Made by a program: the position numbers and the translations under genes. Below are positions 1-8,520 of a stretch of 64,000 nucleotides of DNA, one piece after another; position 1 is the stretch's first letter, and each line of letters opens with the position of its first letter. This DNA comes from JACVCJ01 sp052437175 (GTDB taxonomy: Bacteria > Bacteroidota > Bacteroidia > CAIKAF01). The stretch is taken from NCBI GenBank assembly GCA_052437175.1, contig JBQVOK010000002.1:62001-126000 (forward strand). The letters are read 5' to 3'. The notes below the pieces were generated by a model, which worked only from the letters and a program-made list of their open reading frames with translations, did not search any database and had not been told where the DNA came from.

Positions 1-150
1 CTGCTGAAGATAGAGGCTTTTATGCAGGAACATGCCCTGCAGCACAACGGTCCGCACCACGAAATTTACCTCAGCGACTTCCGCAGGAGCAGCCCGGAGA
101 AGTACAGGACCATTTTACGAACACCTGTAAAACAGCTGATTAAACCTTAA
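1..150 (+). CDS. GyrI-like domain protein, C-terminal fragment
   Basis: An open frame enters from the left edge and stops at 148-150, giving 49 residues. The tail HHEIYLSDFRRSSPEKYRT followed by ILRTPV is the typical ending of Bacteroidota GyrI-like (small-molecule-binding) proteins, in which the last strand carries EIYLSDPR followed by a KTILR-type helix. Such domains bind small hydrophobic or cationic molecules, alone or fused to AraC/MerR regulators. Only the end is visible, so a fused DNA-binding domain cannot be excluded. The family assignment rests on this short motif. Confidence 0.6.
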   Translation: MLKIEAFMQEHALQHNGPHHEIYLSDFRRSSPEKYRTILRTPVKQLIKP

Positions 151-241
151 AAGACATTTTTTTCAAAAAAAAACGGGGTCTTTTGTCCAATCCGGCAGAT
201 TCATTTGTCATGGATGTATAACACATAAAAATTAAAGACAA

Positions 242-706
242 ATGGAAGCAAGAATCAATTTCATGGAGGCGGGAGCCGATGCATTCAAAGCCCTGTGGGG
301 TATTCGTGTACATCTTTCTAAATCGGGGCTCAGTAAACAGCTGCTGGAACTGGTGTATTTCCGCGTATCCCAGATCAATGGCTGCGGATTCTGCCTGGAT
401 ATGCACTCCAAAGAGCTACGCGCAGCGGGTGAGACCGGGCAGCGCCTGTTCCTGCTCAACGCCTGGCGCGAAGCTCCCCTGTACAGCGAAAGAGAACGTG
501 CCGCCCTGGCCTGGGCCGAAGCCGTTACCGTACTGAAAGACCGCGAAGTTCCCGATGACGTGTTTGCCATGGCACGCGCACAGTTCAGCGAGACCGAACT
601 GGTAGACCTGACCCTGGCCATTGCCACCATCAATACCTACAACCGTTTCAACATTGCATTCCGCACCCCGGCCGGCGGCTATGTAGTGGGACAGTTTGGC
701 GGCTAA
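242..706 (+). CDS. AhpD-like carboxymuconolactone decarboxylase family protein
   Basis: A 154-residue all-helical protein of the AhpD/CMD family. E36, C48, C51 and H55 sit in the order and spacing (12, 3, 4) of the AhpD proton-relay and disulfide active site, seen as NGCGFCLDMH. Family members reduce peroxides or act as thiol-disulfide redox proteins in the cytosol. No signal peptide. The ATG at 242 follows an AT-rich stretch and fits the usual family length. In this family such single-domain proteins commonly sit beside ECF sigma factor and YCII genes, as here. The physiological substrate cannot be told from sequence. Confidence 0.9.
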   Translation: MEARINFMEAGADAFKALWGIRVHLSKSGLSKQLLELVYFRVSQINGCGFCLDMHSKELRAAGETGQRLFLLNAWREAPLYSERERAALAWAEAVTVLKDREVPDDVFAMARAQFSETELVDLTLAIATINTYNRFNIAFRTPAGGYVVGQFGG

Positions 707-748
707 GCCAACATTTTCATATTTTTAATGTATTCAAAAACGAACACG

Positions 749-1105
749 ATGAAAGAATTCCTTTTGATATTCCGCCGGGACATCCGCAAAGAGGCCCAGC
801 CTTCCCCGGAACAGATGCAGGCTTCGGTAAAGCACTGGCAGGACTGGATCGGCGGTATTGCCGCACAGAACAAACTGGCCCGTCAGCCCCAGCGCTGGAG
901 CGCCGACGCCCGCGTGGTAGGCCCGGACAAGCTGGTGACCGACGGCCCCTATGCCGAGATCAAGGAAGCCATCGGCGGCCTGCTGTTCATAAAAGCGAAC
1001 GATTTTGAAGAGGCCGGCGAAATTGCCAAAGGCTGTCCCATACTGCAATGGGGCGGCAATGTAGAGATCCGCATGGCCATCAGTCCCGAAGAAGCCGATC
1101 ATTAA
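749..1105 (+). CDS. YCII-related (DGPF) domain protein
   Basis: A 118-residue protein with the DGPF/YCII core: LVTDGPYAEIKEAIGGLLFI near the middle and a PxLxxGGxVEIR-type end. An in-frame ATG lies at 728, but the protein from 749 (MKEFLLIFRRD) matches how the family normally begins. Its stop TAA at 1103-1105 overlaps the ATG of the sigma factor gene at 1105 (TAATG), so the two are translationally coupled. Pairing of a DGPF protein with a long TPR-tailed sigma factor is the hallmark of the ECF42 group. In that group the DGPF protein is a conserved partner whose biochemical role is unsettled. Confidence 0.9.
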   Translation: MKEFLLIFRRDIRKEAQPSPEQMQASVKHWQDWIGGIAAQNKLARQPQRWSADARVVGPDKLVTDGPYAEIKEAIGGLLFIKANDFEEAGEIAKGCPILQWGGNVEIRMAISPEEADH

Positions 1106-2355
1106 TGAACGGGCAGGAACTTATCCCGCATTTATTCCGGACAGAGTACCGCAAACTAGTGTCGGTACTCTGTTCCCATTTTGGCATACAGCATATAGAA
1201 ACGGCCGAAGATATTGTGAGCGATACCTTCCTGAGTGCCAGTGAATCCTGGGGTATGAAAGGCATACCGGAAAATCCCGTGGCCTGGCTGTATACCGTAG
1301 CGAAAAACAAAACACGCACTTATCTTAACCGCAACAAGCTCTTCGAACAAAAACTGTCGCCCGATATCCGTTACCGCAGTGCACAGAGCGAAGAACCCGA
1401 CCCCGATTTTTCAGACAGGAATATCGAAGACAGCCAGCTGGCCATGATCTTTGCCGTCTGCAACCCCCTGGTTTCCCCGGAATCGCAGGTGGCGCTGGCG
1501 CTGAATATACTCTGCGGGTTCGGGGCACAGGAGATCGCCGATGCCTTCCTGAGCAACCGGGAAGTGATCTACAAACGCCTGAACCGGGCCCGCGAAAAGC
1601 TAAAGGAGGCCGGTATGGCCATTGCGCCGCCCACAGCCGCAGAGACCGATGCCCGGCTGGACAACGTGCTCACCACCCTGTACCTGCTTTTCAGCGAAGG
1701 CTATTACTCCGCATCACAGAATACCATACTGCGGCAGGAACTCTGTGCCGAAGCCATGCGCCTGCTGCACCTGCTTTCCGAAAATACGCTTACAGCGAGG
1801 CCGTCCATAGATGCCCTGCTGGCCCTGATGTGTTTTCATGCATCCCGTTTCGAGGCACGCAGCGGACAAAACGGAGAGATCATCCTGTACGACGAGCAGG
1901 ACGAAACACGCTGGGACCGCGAGCTGATCGACCACGGCAGCTACCTGCTGGAGCGCGCCTCTACCGGTACCGTACTCAGTAAATACCACCTGGAGGCCAA
2001 TATTGCCTACTGGCATACACACAAGCAGGACAGTGCCGAAAAATGGGAGAACATCCTGCAACTGTACAACCGCCTGCTACAGCTGGAATATTCGCCCATG
2101 GCCGCCCTGAACCGCACCTATGCACTGAGCAAGGCCAACGGCAGGGAAGAAGCCATACGCGAAGCCGAAAAGCTGGGGATGGACGACAATCCTTTCTATT
2201 TCTCCCTGCTGGGAAATTTATACACTGATGTAGACAATACCAAAGCAGGGCAGCACTTCCGCAGGGCACTGGAACTGACAGCTTCCGAAGCCGGGCGCAA
2301 ACTGATCGAACGAAATATCGAACGCCTTCCGGCAAATGATCAGCGCTCTGCTTAA
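1105..2355 (+). CDS. ECF42-type RNA polymerase sigma factor with TPR-like C-terminal extension
   Basis: A 416-residue sigma factor. Residues 1 to about 170 hold the sigma-2 and sigma-4 regions (AEDIVSDTFLSASESW; helix-turn-helix around QEIADAFLSNREVIYKRLNRA). The remaining 240 residues are a helical, TPR-like extension containing LFSEGYY, NRTYALSKANG and LLGNLYTDV. This long tail, with the DUF6596 look, marks the ECF42 (SigJ-like) group. The frame is open further upstream, but the ATG at 1105 overlapping the YCII stop gives the expected N-terminus. No anti-sigma factor gene is adjacent, consistent with ECF42, where the C-terminal extension is thought to control activity. Confidence 0.93.
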   Translation: MNGQELIPHLFRTEYRKLVSVLCSHFGIQHIETAEDIVSDTFLSASESWGMKGIPENPVAWLYTVAKNKTRTYLNRNKLFEQKLSPDIRYRSAQSEEPDPDFSDRNIEDSQLAMIFAVCNPLVSPESQVALALNILCGFGAQEIADAFLSNREVIYKRLNRAREKLKEAGMAIAPPTAAETDARLDNVLTTLYLLFSEGYYSASQNTILRQELCAEAMRLLHLLSENTLTARPSIDALLALMCFHASRFEARSGQNGEIILYDEQDETRWDRELIDHGSYLLERASTGTVLSKYHLEANIAYWHTHKQDSAEKWENILQLYNRLLQLEYSPMAALNRTYALSKANGREEAIREAEKLGMDDNPFYFSLLGNLYTDVDNTKAGQHFRRALELTASEAGRKLIERNIERLPANDQRSA

Positions 2356-2427
2356 CAAAACAAAAACAAGCCCTTAGCTTCGTTTTAAGAACGTTTTGCA
2401 TAGCATTGCATAACAAACGGTAACGCT

Positions 2428-3873
2428 ATGAAATACATCCTGACACTCTGTACGGCACTTATCTGCACATGGCAGCTCCGCGCAGGCATTCTCAGCGAAT
2501 GCTATACGAAAATGGCCCTGCCGCTGCAGCTGAGTTACCTGCATTTTGGGTATACCGAATCCCTGCACGAGCTCGATCACAATTTCCGGCCCTGGCAGGC
2601 CAGTGTTTATACCGGTAAGGGCGATATTTACTGCAGTGTATTTCATGTTACCAAATCCGATACCCTGAGCGATGGCAAACGAAAAGCTGCTTCACATAGC
2701 GATTACCGTTCCGGGCAGCTCCTGTACAAGGAGTACGGTGCCGACGGACAGGTACCCGTAACACAAGATATGCTGGAAGAACAGCCCTATACACTGGCCC
2801 GGTTTACACCGGTGTTGCTGTTGCAGCACTTTATGTCGGAAGAAATTGAAGAAAACAGCGGCGCGCCTGCCGGGTTTGCTGTATACAAAAGCGTACTGAA
2901 CGAACGTCACATAACCCTGTATATACGAAAAAGCGATCGTCTGCTGCATAAAATAAGCATACTGGAACACGACGACCTGTACGGCGACGTGCAGAGTACC
3001 CTGTATTATTCAGATTACGCACAGCTGGAAGGACAGCTGTATTACCCGCGTAAAATACGTGTGGAAAAGTACAACGGGAAACTGACGGACGAAATAGAGG
3101 TACACACTGCCGAACTGCGTGAGAAAGCCCCGGTCTTACTCACACCGCCGGACGATTATGCACTCTGGCAGCCGCCCCTGGCCGAAATAAATGTACGTAC
3201 GGAAAAATACAACGATCGTATTCATTTTATCGAACTGGAACATACCGACGACCGTTCCCTGCTGGTAGAATTTGACCATTTCCTGCTGCTGGCCGAAGCG
3301 CCGCTCAACAGTGAAAACGGAGAACGCATCCTGGCCGAAGCGGCAAAAATCGCTCCGGGCAAACCCGTAAAATACTTTGTCTTCGGGCATCATCACCCGC
3401 ATTACCTCGGCGGACTGCGGGCATTTGTGCACCGGGGGGCCCGCATCATCTGCTCGGAAGTCAACAAAGAATACGTAAAATATATCGCCGGCGCCCCGCA
3501 TACCCTGCAACCCGACAAACTGCAGCAGGAGCCACAGCCTCTCCAAACGGAGCTGATCAAAGACAGCCTGCGCATCAGCGAAGGCGGCTACGAAATGATC
3601 ATTTACTTCATCGGGGCTGCTTCACAGCATACCGACGATTACCTGCTGTACTACTTTCCGCAGGAAAAACTGCTGTTCCAGGACGACCTGGTCTGGATCG
3701 CGAAAGAAGGTCCGCCCGCAAAGGCCGGCGCACGGCAGGAAGGCCTTTATAACGCCATACAGGACCTGGGCATACCGGTGGAGACCATTGTACAGTCCTG
3801 GCCGGTGCGCGATTACGGCGTAAAGACCATCATTCCTTTCCGCGAGCTGGAAGAATCTGTGCAAAAGAAATAA
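2428..3873 (+). CDS. Exported metallo-beta-lactamase-fold protein with altered metal motif
   Basis: A 481-residue protein with an N-terminal signal peptide (about residues 1-19), a roughly 230-residue beta-rich front part, and an MBL-fold domain from about residue 260. The usual HxHxDH motif reads HHHPHY (residues 321-326): the first two histidines remain, but Asp becomes H325 and the next His becomes Y326. Further ligand-like residues are H401 (SQHTDDY) and D419/D420 (LFQDDL). The fold is typical of hydrolases acting on lactams, lactones or phosphoesters, but the altered second-metal site means one-metal chemistry or a non-catalytic role is possible. It starts 72 bases after the sigma factor. 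Confidence 0.75.
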   Translation: MKYILTLCTALICTWQLRAGILSECYTKMALPLQLSYLHFGYTESLHELDHNFRPWQASVYTGKGDIYCSVFHVTKSDTLSDGKRKAASHSDYRSGQLLYKEYGADGQVPVTQDMLEEQPYTLARFTPVLLLQHFMSEEIEENSGAPAGFAVYKSVLNERHITLYIRKSDRLLHKISILEHDDLYGDVQSTLYYSDYAQLEGQLYYPRKIRVEKYNGKLTDEIEVHTAELREKAPVLLTPPDDYALWQPPLAEINVRTEKYNDRIHFIELEHTDDRSLLVEFDHFLLLAEAPLNSENGERILAEAAKIAPGKPVKYFVFGHHHPHYLGGLRAFVHRGARIICSEVNKEYVKYIAGAPHTLQPDKLQQEPQPLQTELIKDSLRISEGGYEMIIYFIGAASQHTDDYLLYYFPQEKLLFQDDLVWIAKEGPPAKAGARQEGLYNAIQDLGIPVETIVQSWPVRDYGVKTIIPFRELEESVQKK

Positions 3874-3909
3874 GCAGCCGTGTATCCCGGCAGGAAAATG
3901 CATTAAAAA

Positions 3910-3940
3910 TTTGCTTATCAGCACACTATCCTTATACTTG
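3910..3940 (+). promoter_or_regulatory. Bacteroidota-type promoter before the DUF4328 gene
   Basis: TTTG at 3910-3913, a 19-base spacer, then TATACTTG at 3933-3940. This matches the primary sigma factor promoter of Bacteroidota (TTTG about -33, TAnnTTTG about -7) with one mismatch in the -7 box. The inferred start of transcription is near 3946, giving a leader of about 18 bases. Confidence 0.65.
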
Positions 3941-3963
3941 CAGTAACAAACCATCACACCACC

Positions 3964-4686
3964 ATGCAAGAGTTACGCCCTAACCAAGCCCGGGCCCAGG
4001 CAGCCGTTATCCTGCTCTGGATCATGTTTGCTCTCGAGATCGCTTCCTTTATTTCGGGGTTCTTCCAGTACAACCTGCTCAATGCCATTTCGGGCGGGGA
4101 CCACGTTTCCGATGAGGCCGCCGCGCTCAACGACCTGCGCGAACAGGTGATCGGCATCATTTTCATTATTGCGTACATCATTTCGGCCGTTACGTTCATT
4201 ATGTGGTTCCGCCGCGCTTACTACAACCTGCACCAGCGCGTAAAATTCCTGAGTCAGACCGAAGGCTGGGCCGCAGGCGCCTGGTTTGTGCCTTTCATCA
4301 GCCTGTATATGCCCTACCAGATCATGAAAGAGCTGTATGAAAAAACCCGGAAGGTACTCGGAGACAAAGGCATCCCGGGCGCACAGGAGCTGAACACCTC
4401 CCTGCTCGGCTGGTGGTGGGCGCTGTGGATCATCAATAATTTCGTGGGGCAGCTGGTATTCCGGGTTACGCTCGAAGCCGAGACCGTTAACCAGCTCATT
4501 ACCGCTTCTATGATCGGCATGGTAAGCAACCTGATCGGCATTCCCCTGGCCCTGCTGGCCATAAAAGTAGTGCGCGATTATGCCGCTGTGGAACCCCTGC
4601 TGTTTGATGTACGCGAAGAACCTTTAGTGCCTGTGACTCCGGCAGAAACGAAAACACAAGACACGGAAGACCAGACAGAAGTGTAA
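3964..4686 (+). CDS. DUF4328 family integral membrane protein
   Basis: A 240-residue protein with about six predicted membrane segments (near residues 12-32, 59-80, 104-118, 145-165, 172-195 and a short one before 200) and an acidic, Thr-rich cytoplasmic tail. The central block FIMWFRRAYYNL followed by GWAAGAWFVPFISLYMPYQI is characteristic of DUF4328, a membrane family of unknown function found in Bacteroidota and actinobacteria. It appears to be transcribed alone from the promoter at 3910-3940. Confidence 0.88.
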   Translation: MQELRPNQARAQAAVILLWIMFALEIASFISGFFQYNLLNAISGGDHVSDEAAALNDLREQVIGIIFIIAYIISAVTFIMWFRRAYYNLHQRVKFLSQTEGWAAGAWFVPFISLYMPYQIMKELYEKTRKVLGDKGIPGAQELNTSLLGWWWALWIINNFVGQLVFRVTLEAETVNQLITASMIGMVSNLIGIPLALLAIKVVRDYAAVEPLLFDVREEPLVPVTPAETKTQDTEDQTEV

Positions 4687-4769
4687 AGATATTTTACATT
4701 TTCACTTTATGCCGATGTTAAGAAATCCTTTACAAACTGCACTTCCCATCTATATACGAAAAAATCGGC

Positions 4770-4777
4770 TACTTTTG
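4770..4777 (+). promoter_or_regulatory. -7 box (TACTTTTG) before the secreted paralogue pair
   Basis: A perfect TAnnTTTG box 40 bases before the ATG at 4818. No TTTG stands 19-21 bases upstream, so the -33 half is weak or absent. It probably serves the two tandem paralogues at 4818 and 5572. Confidence 0.5.
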
Positions 4778-4817
4778 CAAAACGTATATCCATCATTGCG
4801 TTTTACAGAATTTCCGA

Positions 4818-5501
4818 ATGAAACATTGCATTTTCCTCCTCACCGCCTTTTGCCTGATCCCTTTCCTTCATGCCCAGCAGAACGATACGCTCCTTGTGCA
4901 GAAAAACGGGGACGGACAGCCTTCCGGCTTCGTTTACATCAGCGGTAGCCAGAATAGTGCGTATTACGAACGCATACGCGATTTCCGTTTCAGCAGCGCC
5001 GATTCCCAGGCGTACCGCCATTCACTGGAATACAAACCCGGCGAAACAGCGCCTGCACGCATACGCCCGGGACACAAAGTTCCGGCCGCACTCCCCCGCC
5101 AGTGGTGCCGTGTGTACATGTACCGGGGTAACGTATATGCATACGCACCTGCAGATCCGCAGCAGTATAAACGTACGCTGCTCAGTGACACTACGCTTAC
5201 CGAATTCTACGCCGACGGCCCCTATGCCAGCGTAACCGACAGCCTGCGAAGCATCGGGAAGAACCGCTGGGAGCTTTCGGTCTTTCACAGTGCGAAGGAA
5301 GAAAGCAAATTACGTATACACATCATCGACAAAAAAAGAAAGCTCGCCGTTTTTGAGCACCTATCTCCCGACGGCACTTCTTTTTACCGCCTGATGGCCG
5401 CTGCATCGCATATACATAAGTTACCGCTGATCGTACAGGAAGGTACAGCCGTATTCCGTTTCGATACACCTGACTTTAAAGGTTTGCTAAACAATAATTA
5501 A
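4818..5501 (+). CDS. Secreted protein of unknown function, paralogue A
   Basis: A 227-residue protein with a clear signal peptide (cleavage after LHAQ, about residue 20). I do not recognise the family. It shares a colinear pattern with the next gene: YYxRIxDFxFS, LPRQWCxxxxYxGxxYxYAP, SDxTLxEFxxDGPYASxxDSL, KxAVFE and YRLMxAA. A single conserved Trp-Cys pair (PRQWC) is present. The beta-rich, tyrosine-rich composition suggests a small periplasmic or surface domain. Confidence 0.7.
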   Translation: MKHCIFLLTAFCLIPFLHAQQNDTLLVQKNGDGQPSGFVYISGSQNSAYYERIRDFRFSSADSQAYRHSLEYKPGETAPARIRPGHKVPAALPRQWCRVYMYRGNVYAYAPADPQQYKRTLLSDTTLTEFYADGPYASVTDSLRSIGKNRWELSVFHSAKEESKLRIHIIDKKRKLAVFEHLSPDGTSFYRLMAAASHIHKLPLIVQEGTAVFRFDTPDFKGLLNNN

Positions 5502-5571
5502 CAGATACGATGCTCTTTTTTATACAAAAGCGTTTTATCTTTCAGATATGTTTACGAACAGGAGCATTTGC

Positions 5572-6252
5572 ATGCGAAAGTTTTTACTGTCTGCCGCGCT
5601 GACGGCCGCGGGCAGTCTTTTGTACGCCCAGGCCGATACGGTTTTTATCGGGCGGAACTATACGGACGATTTCTACCACGCCATTTACATCGACGATCAT
5701 AAAGATTCCAAATATTACGGCCGCATTGCCGATTTTACGTTCAGCGACCGGGATTCTGTCTCGTACCGGGAATCGCTGGTATCGCTGAAAGGCATCCGGA
5801 AACGCCGTATTTCCGGGACACTGCCCCGGCAATGGTGCGAACTGCGAGCCTATAAAGGAAGGTACTACCTGTACGCGCCGAGCGACTGGGGTAATAACTC
5901 ACGGCTCATCATCAGCGACAGTACCCTGATCGAATTCAACATGGACGGGCCTTATGCCAGCCGGATCGACAGCCTGGGCAGCCCCGGCCGTAATACCTGG
6001 GATTTCAGGCTCACGGTTTTTGACAATTTCCCCACCCGGCTTCGTATACAGATGATCGACCCCGAAAAGAAGATAGCCGTATTCGAAACCCATAACGACG
6101 GCGAAAGCGGGCCGGGTTATTACCGGCTGATGGTGGCCGCTGACGGGGTAAAGAACTTCCCCATTATTGTGAACTACTGCCAGGAAAGGAAGCAGCTTGA
6201 ATACCCATTTGAACCCATTGATTTTGAAGGGCTGCTCGGCCGGAAGCCCTAA
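5572..6252 (+). CDS. Secreted protein of unknown function, paralogue B
   Basis: A 226-residue protein. The frame is open from an ATG at 5548, but starting at 5572 gives a normal signal peptide (MRKFLLSAALTAAGSLLYAQ). It is a tandem duplicate of the 4818 gene: both carry PRQWC, YAP, SDSTLxEF, DGPYAS, IDSL, KIAVFE and YYRLMxAADG in the same order. Divergence is large, so the duplication is old. The two genes are separated by 70 bases and probably co-transcribed. Function unknown. Confidence 0.7.
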   Translation: MRKFLLSAALTAAGSLLYAQADTVFIGRNYTDDFYHAIYIDDHKDSKYYGRIADFTFSDRDSVSYRESLVSLKGIRKRRISGTLPRQWCELRAYKGRYYLYAPSDWGNNSRLIISDSTLIEFNMDGPYASRIDSLGSPGRNTWDFRLTVFDNFPTRLRIQMIDPEKKIAVFETHNDGESGPGYYRLMVAADGVKNFPIIVNYCQERKQLEYPFEPIDFEGLLGRKP

Positions 6253-6307
6253 AGCCGGGCTGGGTCCTGTCCTGAAAAAACCACAGATAGTTCCGTACGA
6301 TTTTCGT

Positions 6308-6315
6308 TACCTTTG
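6308..6315 (+). promoter_or_regulatory. -7 box (TACCTTTG) before dinB-like gene
   Basis: A perfect TAnnTTTG box that ends 17 bases before the ATG at 6333, giving a leader of roughly 10-12 bases. No convincing -33 TTTG was found. Confidence 0.5.
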
Positions 6316-6332
6316 AAACAGAAGCGTAGGAT

Positions 6333-6815
6333 ATGAAGAACGATGCCATTCAAAGACTGGTCCGCAGCCAGGAGGAGATACTGCGGGGCGAAAACTGGCT
6401 GGGGAACGATTTCCGGCAGCTGATCGACGGGCTCAGCGAAGAAGAGGCCTTTGCCAAACCGCTACCCGAACTGCACAGCACGGCCGAACTGATCTCGCAC
6501 CTGCGGGCATGGCGCCTGGCCGGAATACAGCGCTTTCGCGGTGAAACGCCCACCCTGCGTATGGAAAGCCCGGAAAACTGGAAAGACAACGAGACCCTGC
6601 GCCGGGAAGGGGGCTGGCATACCCTGAAAGATACCTTTTACCGGGAAGCCGCAGAAATGGCCGAACTGCTGAACGAAAAAGACGACAGCTTCCTGGAACA
6701 GACCCTGCCGGACGGGCATACGTTCAGACAGATCGCCGAAGGACTTATCCAGCACGATATTTACCACATGGCCCAGATCGCCGTTACCCTTAAATTCGCT
6801 GCGGCCCGGGGCTGA
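6333..6815 (+). CDS. DinB family protein (putative metal-dependent enzyme)
   Basis: A 160-residue four-helix-bundle protein of the DinB/YfiT superfamily. The three-histidine metal pattern is visible: H in ELISHLRAWR (about residue 56), and the H-x3-H pair in QHDIYHMAQI near residues 140-145. Members include bacillithiol or mycothiol S-transferases and maleylpyruvate isomerases, but most have no assigned substrate. Cytosolic, no signal peptide. It appears to have its own promoter at 6308-6315. Confidence 0.88.
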   Translation: MKNDAIQRLVRSQEEILRGENWLGNDFRQLIDGLSEEEAFAKPLPELHSTAELISHLRAWRLAGIQRFRGETPTLRMESPENWKDNETLRREGGWHTLKDTFYREAAEMAELLNEKDDSFLEQTLPDGHTFRQIAEGLIQHDIYHMAQIAVTLKFAAARG

Positions 6816-6866
6816 ACCGCTTTCTCAGCGCAGTTCTTCGCATATTCACCTTAAAAACAAACGCTT

Positions 6867-7214
6867 ATGAGCCACCATTCCTTCGAGCCGGACAACGCAG
6901 GTCCCGATTTCTCTGAAATTGACAGCCTGGAAAAAGCACAAGAACTCCATGCGCAAAACCTACTGGCCAAGCTGTACCTGATGCCCCTGGATCTCGGCGG
7001 ACAGGACGCCCCGCATAATACCCTGTACGTACCGCCCCTTGTTACCGCATTAAAGGCCCGTTTCGATGCCATAGTGGAAGAACTGCTGGAACAGGACAAA
7101 GAACTGAGTTACTCGGCAGAACCTGAATACAAAGGCCGCAGTTTTATTCCCTCGAAACTGCACCTGCGTGTAAGCGGTGACGCCAGCCTGAGCCAGAGCA
7201 TCGATATCTGGTAA
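6867..7214 (+). CDS. Small hypothetical protein
   Basis: A 115-residue soluble protein whose family I do not recognise. It has an acidic N-terminus (MSHHSFEPDNAGPDFSEID), a helical middle rich in Leu and Ala, and a beta-like C-terminus ending in SIDIW. Codon usage matches the neighbours, and the frame lies between dinB and the aminotransferase gene without overlap. No signal peptide or membrane segment is visible. Confidence 0.65.
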   Translation: MSHHSFEPDNAGPDFSEIDSLEKAQELHAQNLLAKLYLMPLDLGGQDAPHNTLYVPPLVTALKARFDAIVEELLEQDKELSYSAEPEYKGRSFIPSKLHLRVSGDASLSQSIDIW

Positions 7215-7269
7215 GACACACATTCCCGGCCCATTATCCGGCAGAAGGCCCATATCAATAAAGAAGTAA

Positions 7270-7277
7270 TATCTTTG
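7270..7277 (+). promoter_or_regulatory. -7 box (TATCTTTG) abutting the aminotransferase start codon
   Basis: A perfect TAnnTTTG box that ends only four bases before the ATG at 7282. With transcription normally starting about 5-7 bases after the box, the mRNA would begin at or next to the start codon, i.e. be leaderless. Confidence 0.6.
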
Positions 7278-7281
7278 CCGT

Positions 7282-8520
7282 ATGAAAGTGCCTTTTTCCC
7301 CTCCGCGAATGGACGATGAGATCATACAGGAAGTAACCGCCGCCCTGCAGTCGGGCTGGATTACCACGGGTCCGCGCACCAAACTGCTCGAAGAAAAAGT
7401 AACGCAATACTGCGGTAACAAAAAGACCATCTGTCTCAACAGTGCCACCGCCGGCCTGGAACTTGTACTGCGCTGGTTTGGTGTGGGCCCCGGCGACGAG
7501 GTGATCGTTCCTGTATACACCTATTGCGCTACGGCCAACGTGGTGGTACACTGCGGCGCCCGCGTGGTATTCGTGGACGTAAATGCACATGATTTCAATA
7601 TATCGGTGGAAGCGGTTGAAAAAGCCATCACGGAACATACCAAAGTCATTATGCCGGTTGATTTTGCCGGGCTTCCCTGCGATTACGAAGCCCTGAATGC
7701 CCTGGTAAAACGGGAAGACATTCGTGCAAAATTTCGTCCGCATACCCGCGAACAGGAAACCCTGGGCCGTATTATGGTCCTGAGCGATGCCGCCCACAGT
7801 TTCGGAGCCATTTACAAAGGACAGGCAGCCGGTTCACTTTGTGATGCATCGGCATTTTCTTTCCACGCCGTAAAAAACCTGACCACAGCCGAAGGCGGCG
7901 CTGTGGCCCTGAATTTTGAAGCGTTCGATAACAACGAAATATACGTTACCCTGAATCGCCTGAGCCTGCACGGGCAAAGCAAGGACGCCATGGCCAAATT
8001 CGGCCAGAAAGGCAACTGGGAATACGATGTACTCGAAGCCGGTTACAAGTGCAATATGACCGACATCCACGCGGCCATGGGCCTGGTAGAGATACAGCGT
8101 TACAGCCAGGATACCCTGGAAAAACGCCGGAACATCTTCGATTTTTATGCCGCCTGCCTCAGCGAACACGAATGGGCCGAACTGCCCGAATACGAAACCG
8201 CTGAGAAAACCTCTTCGTTCCACGTATTTCCGCTGCGTATCCGCAACATCAGCATCGAGCAGCGCAACCGCATCATACAAAAGATCTTCGACCGCGACAT
8301 CAGTGTAAACGTGCACTTTAAGCCTGTGCCGATGATGACCGCCTATAAGAACCTGGGGTATTCCATAGATGCATACCCCGTGGCCCTGGACAATTACAGC
8401 CGCGAAATTTCCCTGCCCGTTTTCTACGATCTGAGTGACGAACAACTGAACTGGGTGGTGGACGCCGTGATCGAAAGTGTGGAAGAAGAACTGGGCATTG
8501 TGCATGAAGAGACTGTTTGA
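7282..8520 (+). CDS. DegT/DnrJ/EryC1/StrS family sugar aminotransferase
   Basis: A 412-residue PLP-dependent aminotransferase acting on nucleotide-linked keto sugars. Visible family features: SGWITTGPRTKLLEE near the start, LNSATAGLELVL, PVYTYCATAN, the cofactor aspartate in LSDAAHSFGA, and the Schiff-base lysine in SFHAVKNLTTAEGG. The gene runs 17 bases into the following phosphoglycosyl transferase gene, so the two are coupled. Together they suggest synthesis and membrane loading of an amino-sugar for glycan or protein glycosylation, as with PglE and PglC. The exact sugar is not decided by the sequence. Confidence 0.93.
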   Translation: MKVPFSPPRMDDEIIQEVTAALQSGWITTGPRTKLLEEKVTQYCGNKKTICLNSATAGLELVLRWFGVGPGDEVIVPVYTYCATANVVVHCGARVVFVDVNAHDFNISVEAVEKAITEHTKVIMPVDFAGLPCDYEALNALVKREDIRAKFRPHTREQETLGRIMVLSDAAHSFGAIYKGQAAGSLCDASAFSFHAVKNLTTAEGGAVALNFEAFDNNEIYVTLNRLSLHGQSKDAMAKFGQKGNWEYDVLEAGYKCNMTDIHAAMGLVEIQRYSQDTLEKRRNIFDFYAACLSEHEWAELPEYETAEKTSSFHVFPLRIRNISIEQRNRIIQKIFDRDISVNVHFKPVPMMTAYKNLGYSIDAYPVALDNYSREISLPVFYDLSDEQLNWVVDAVIESVEEELGIVHEETV

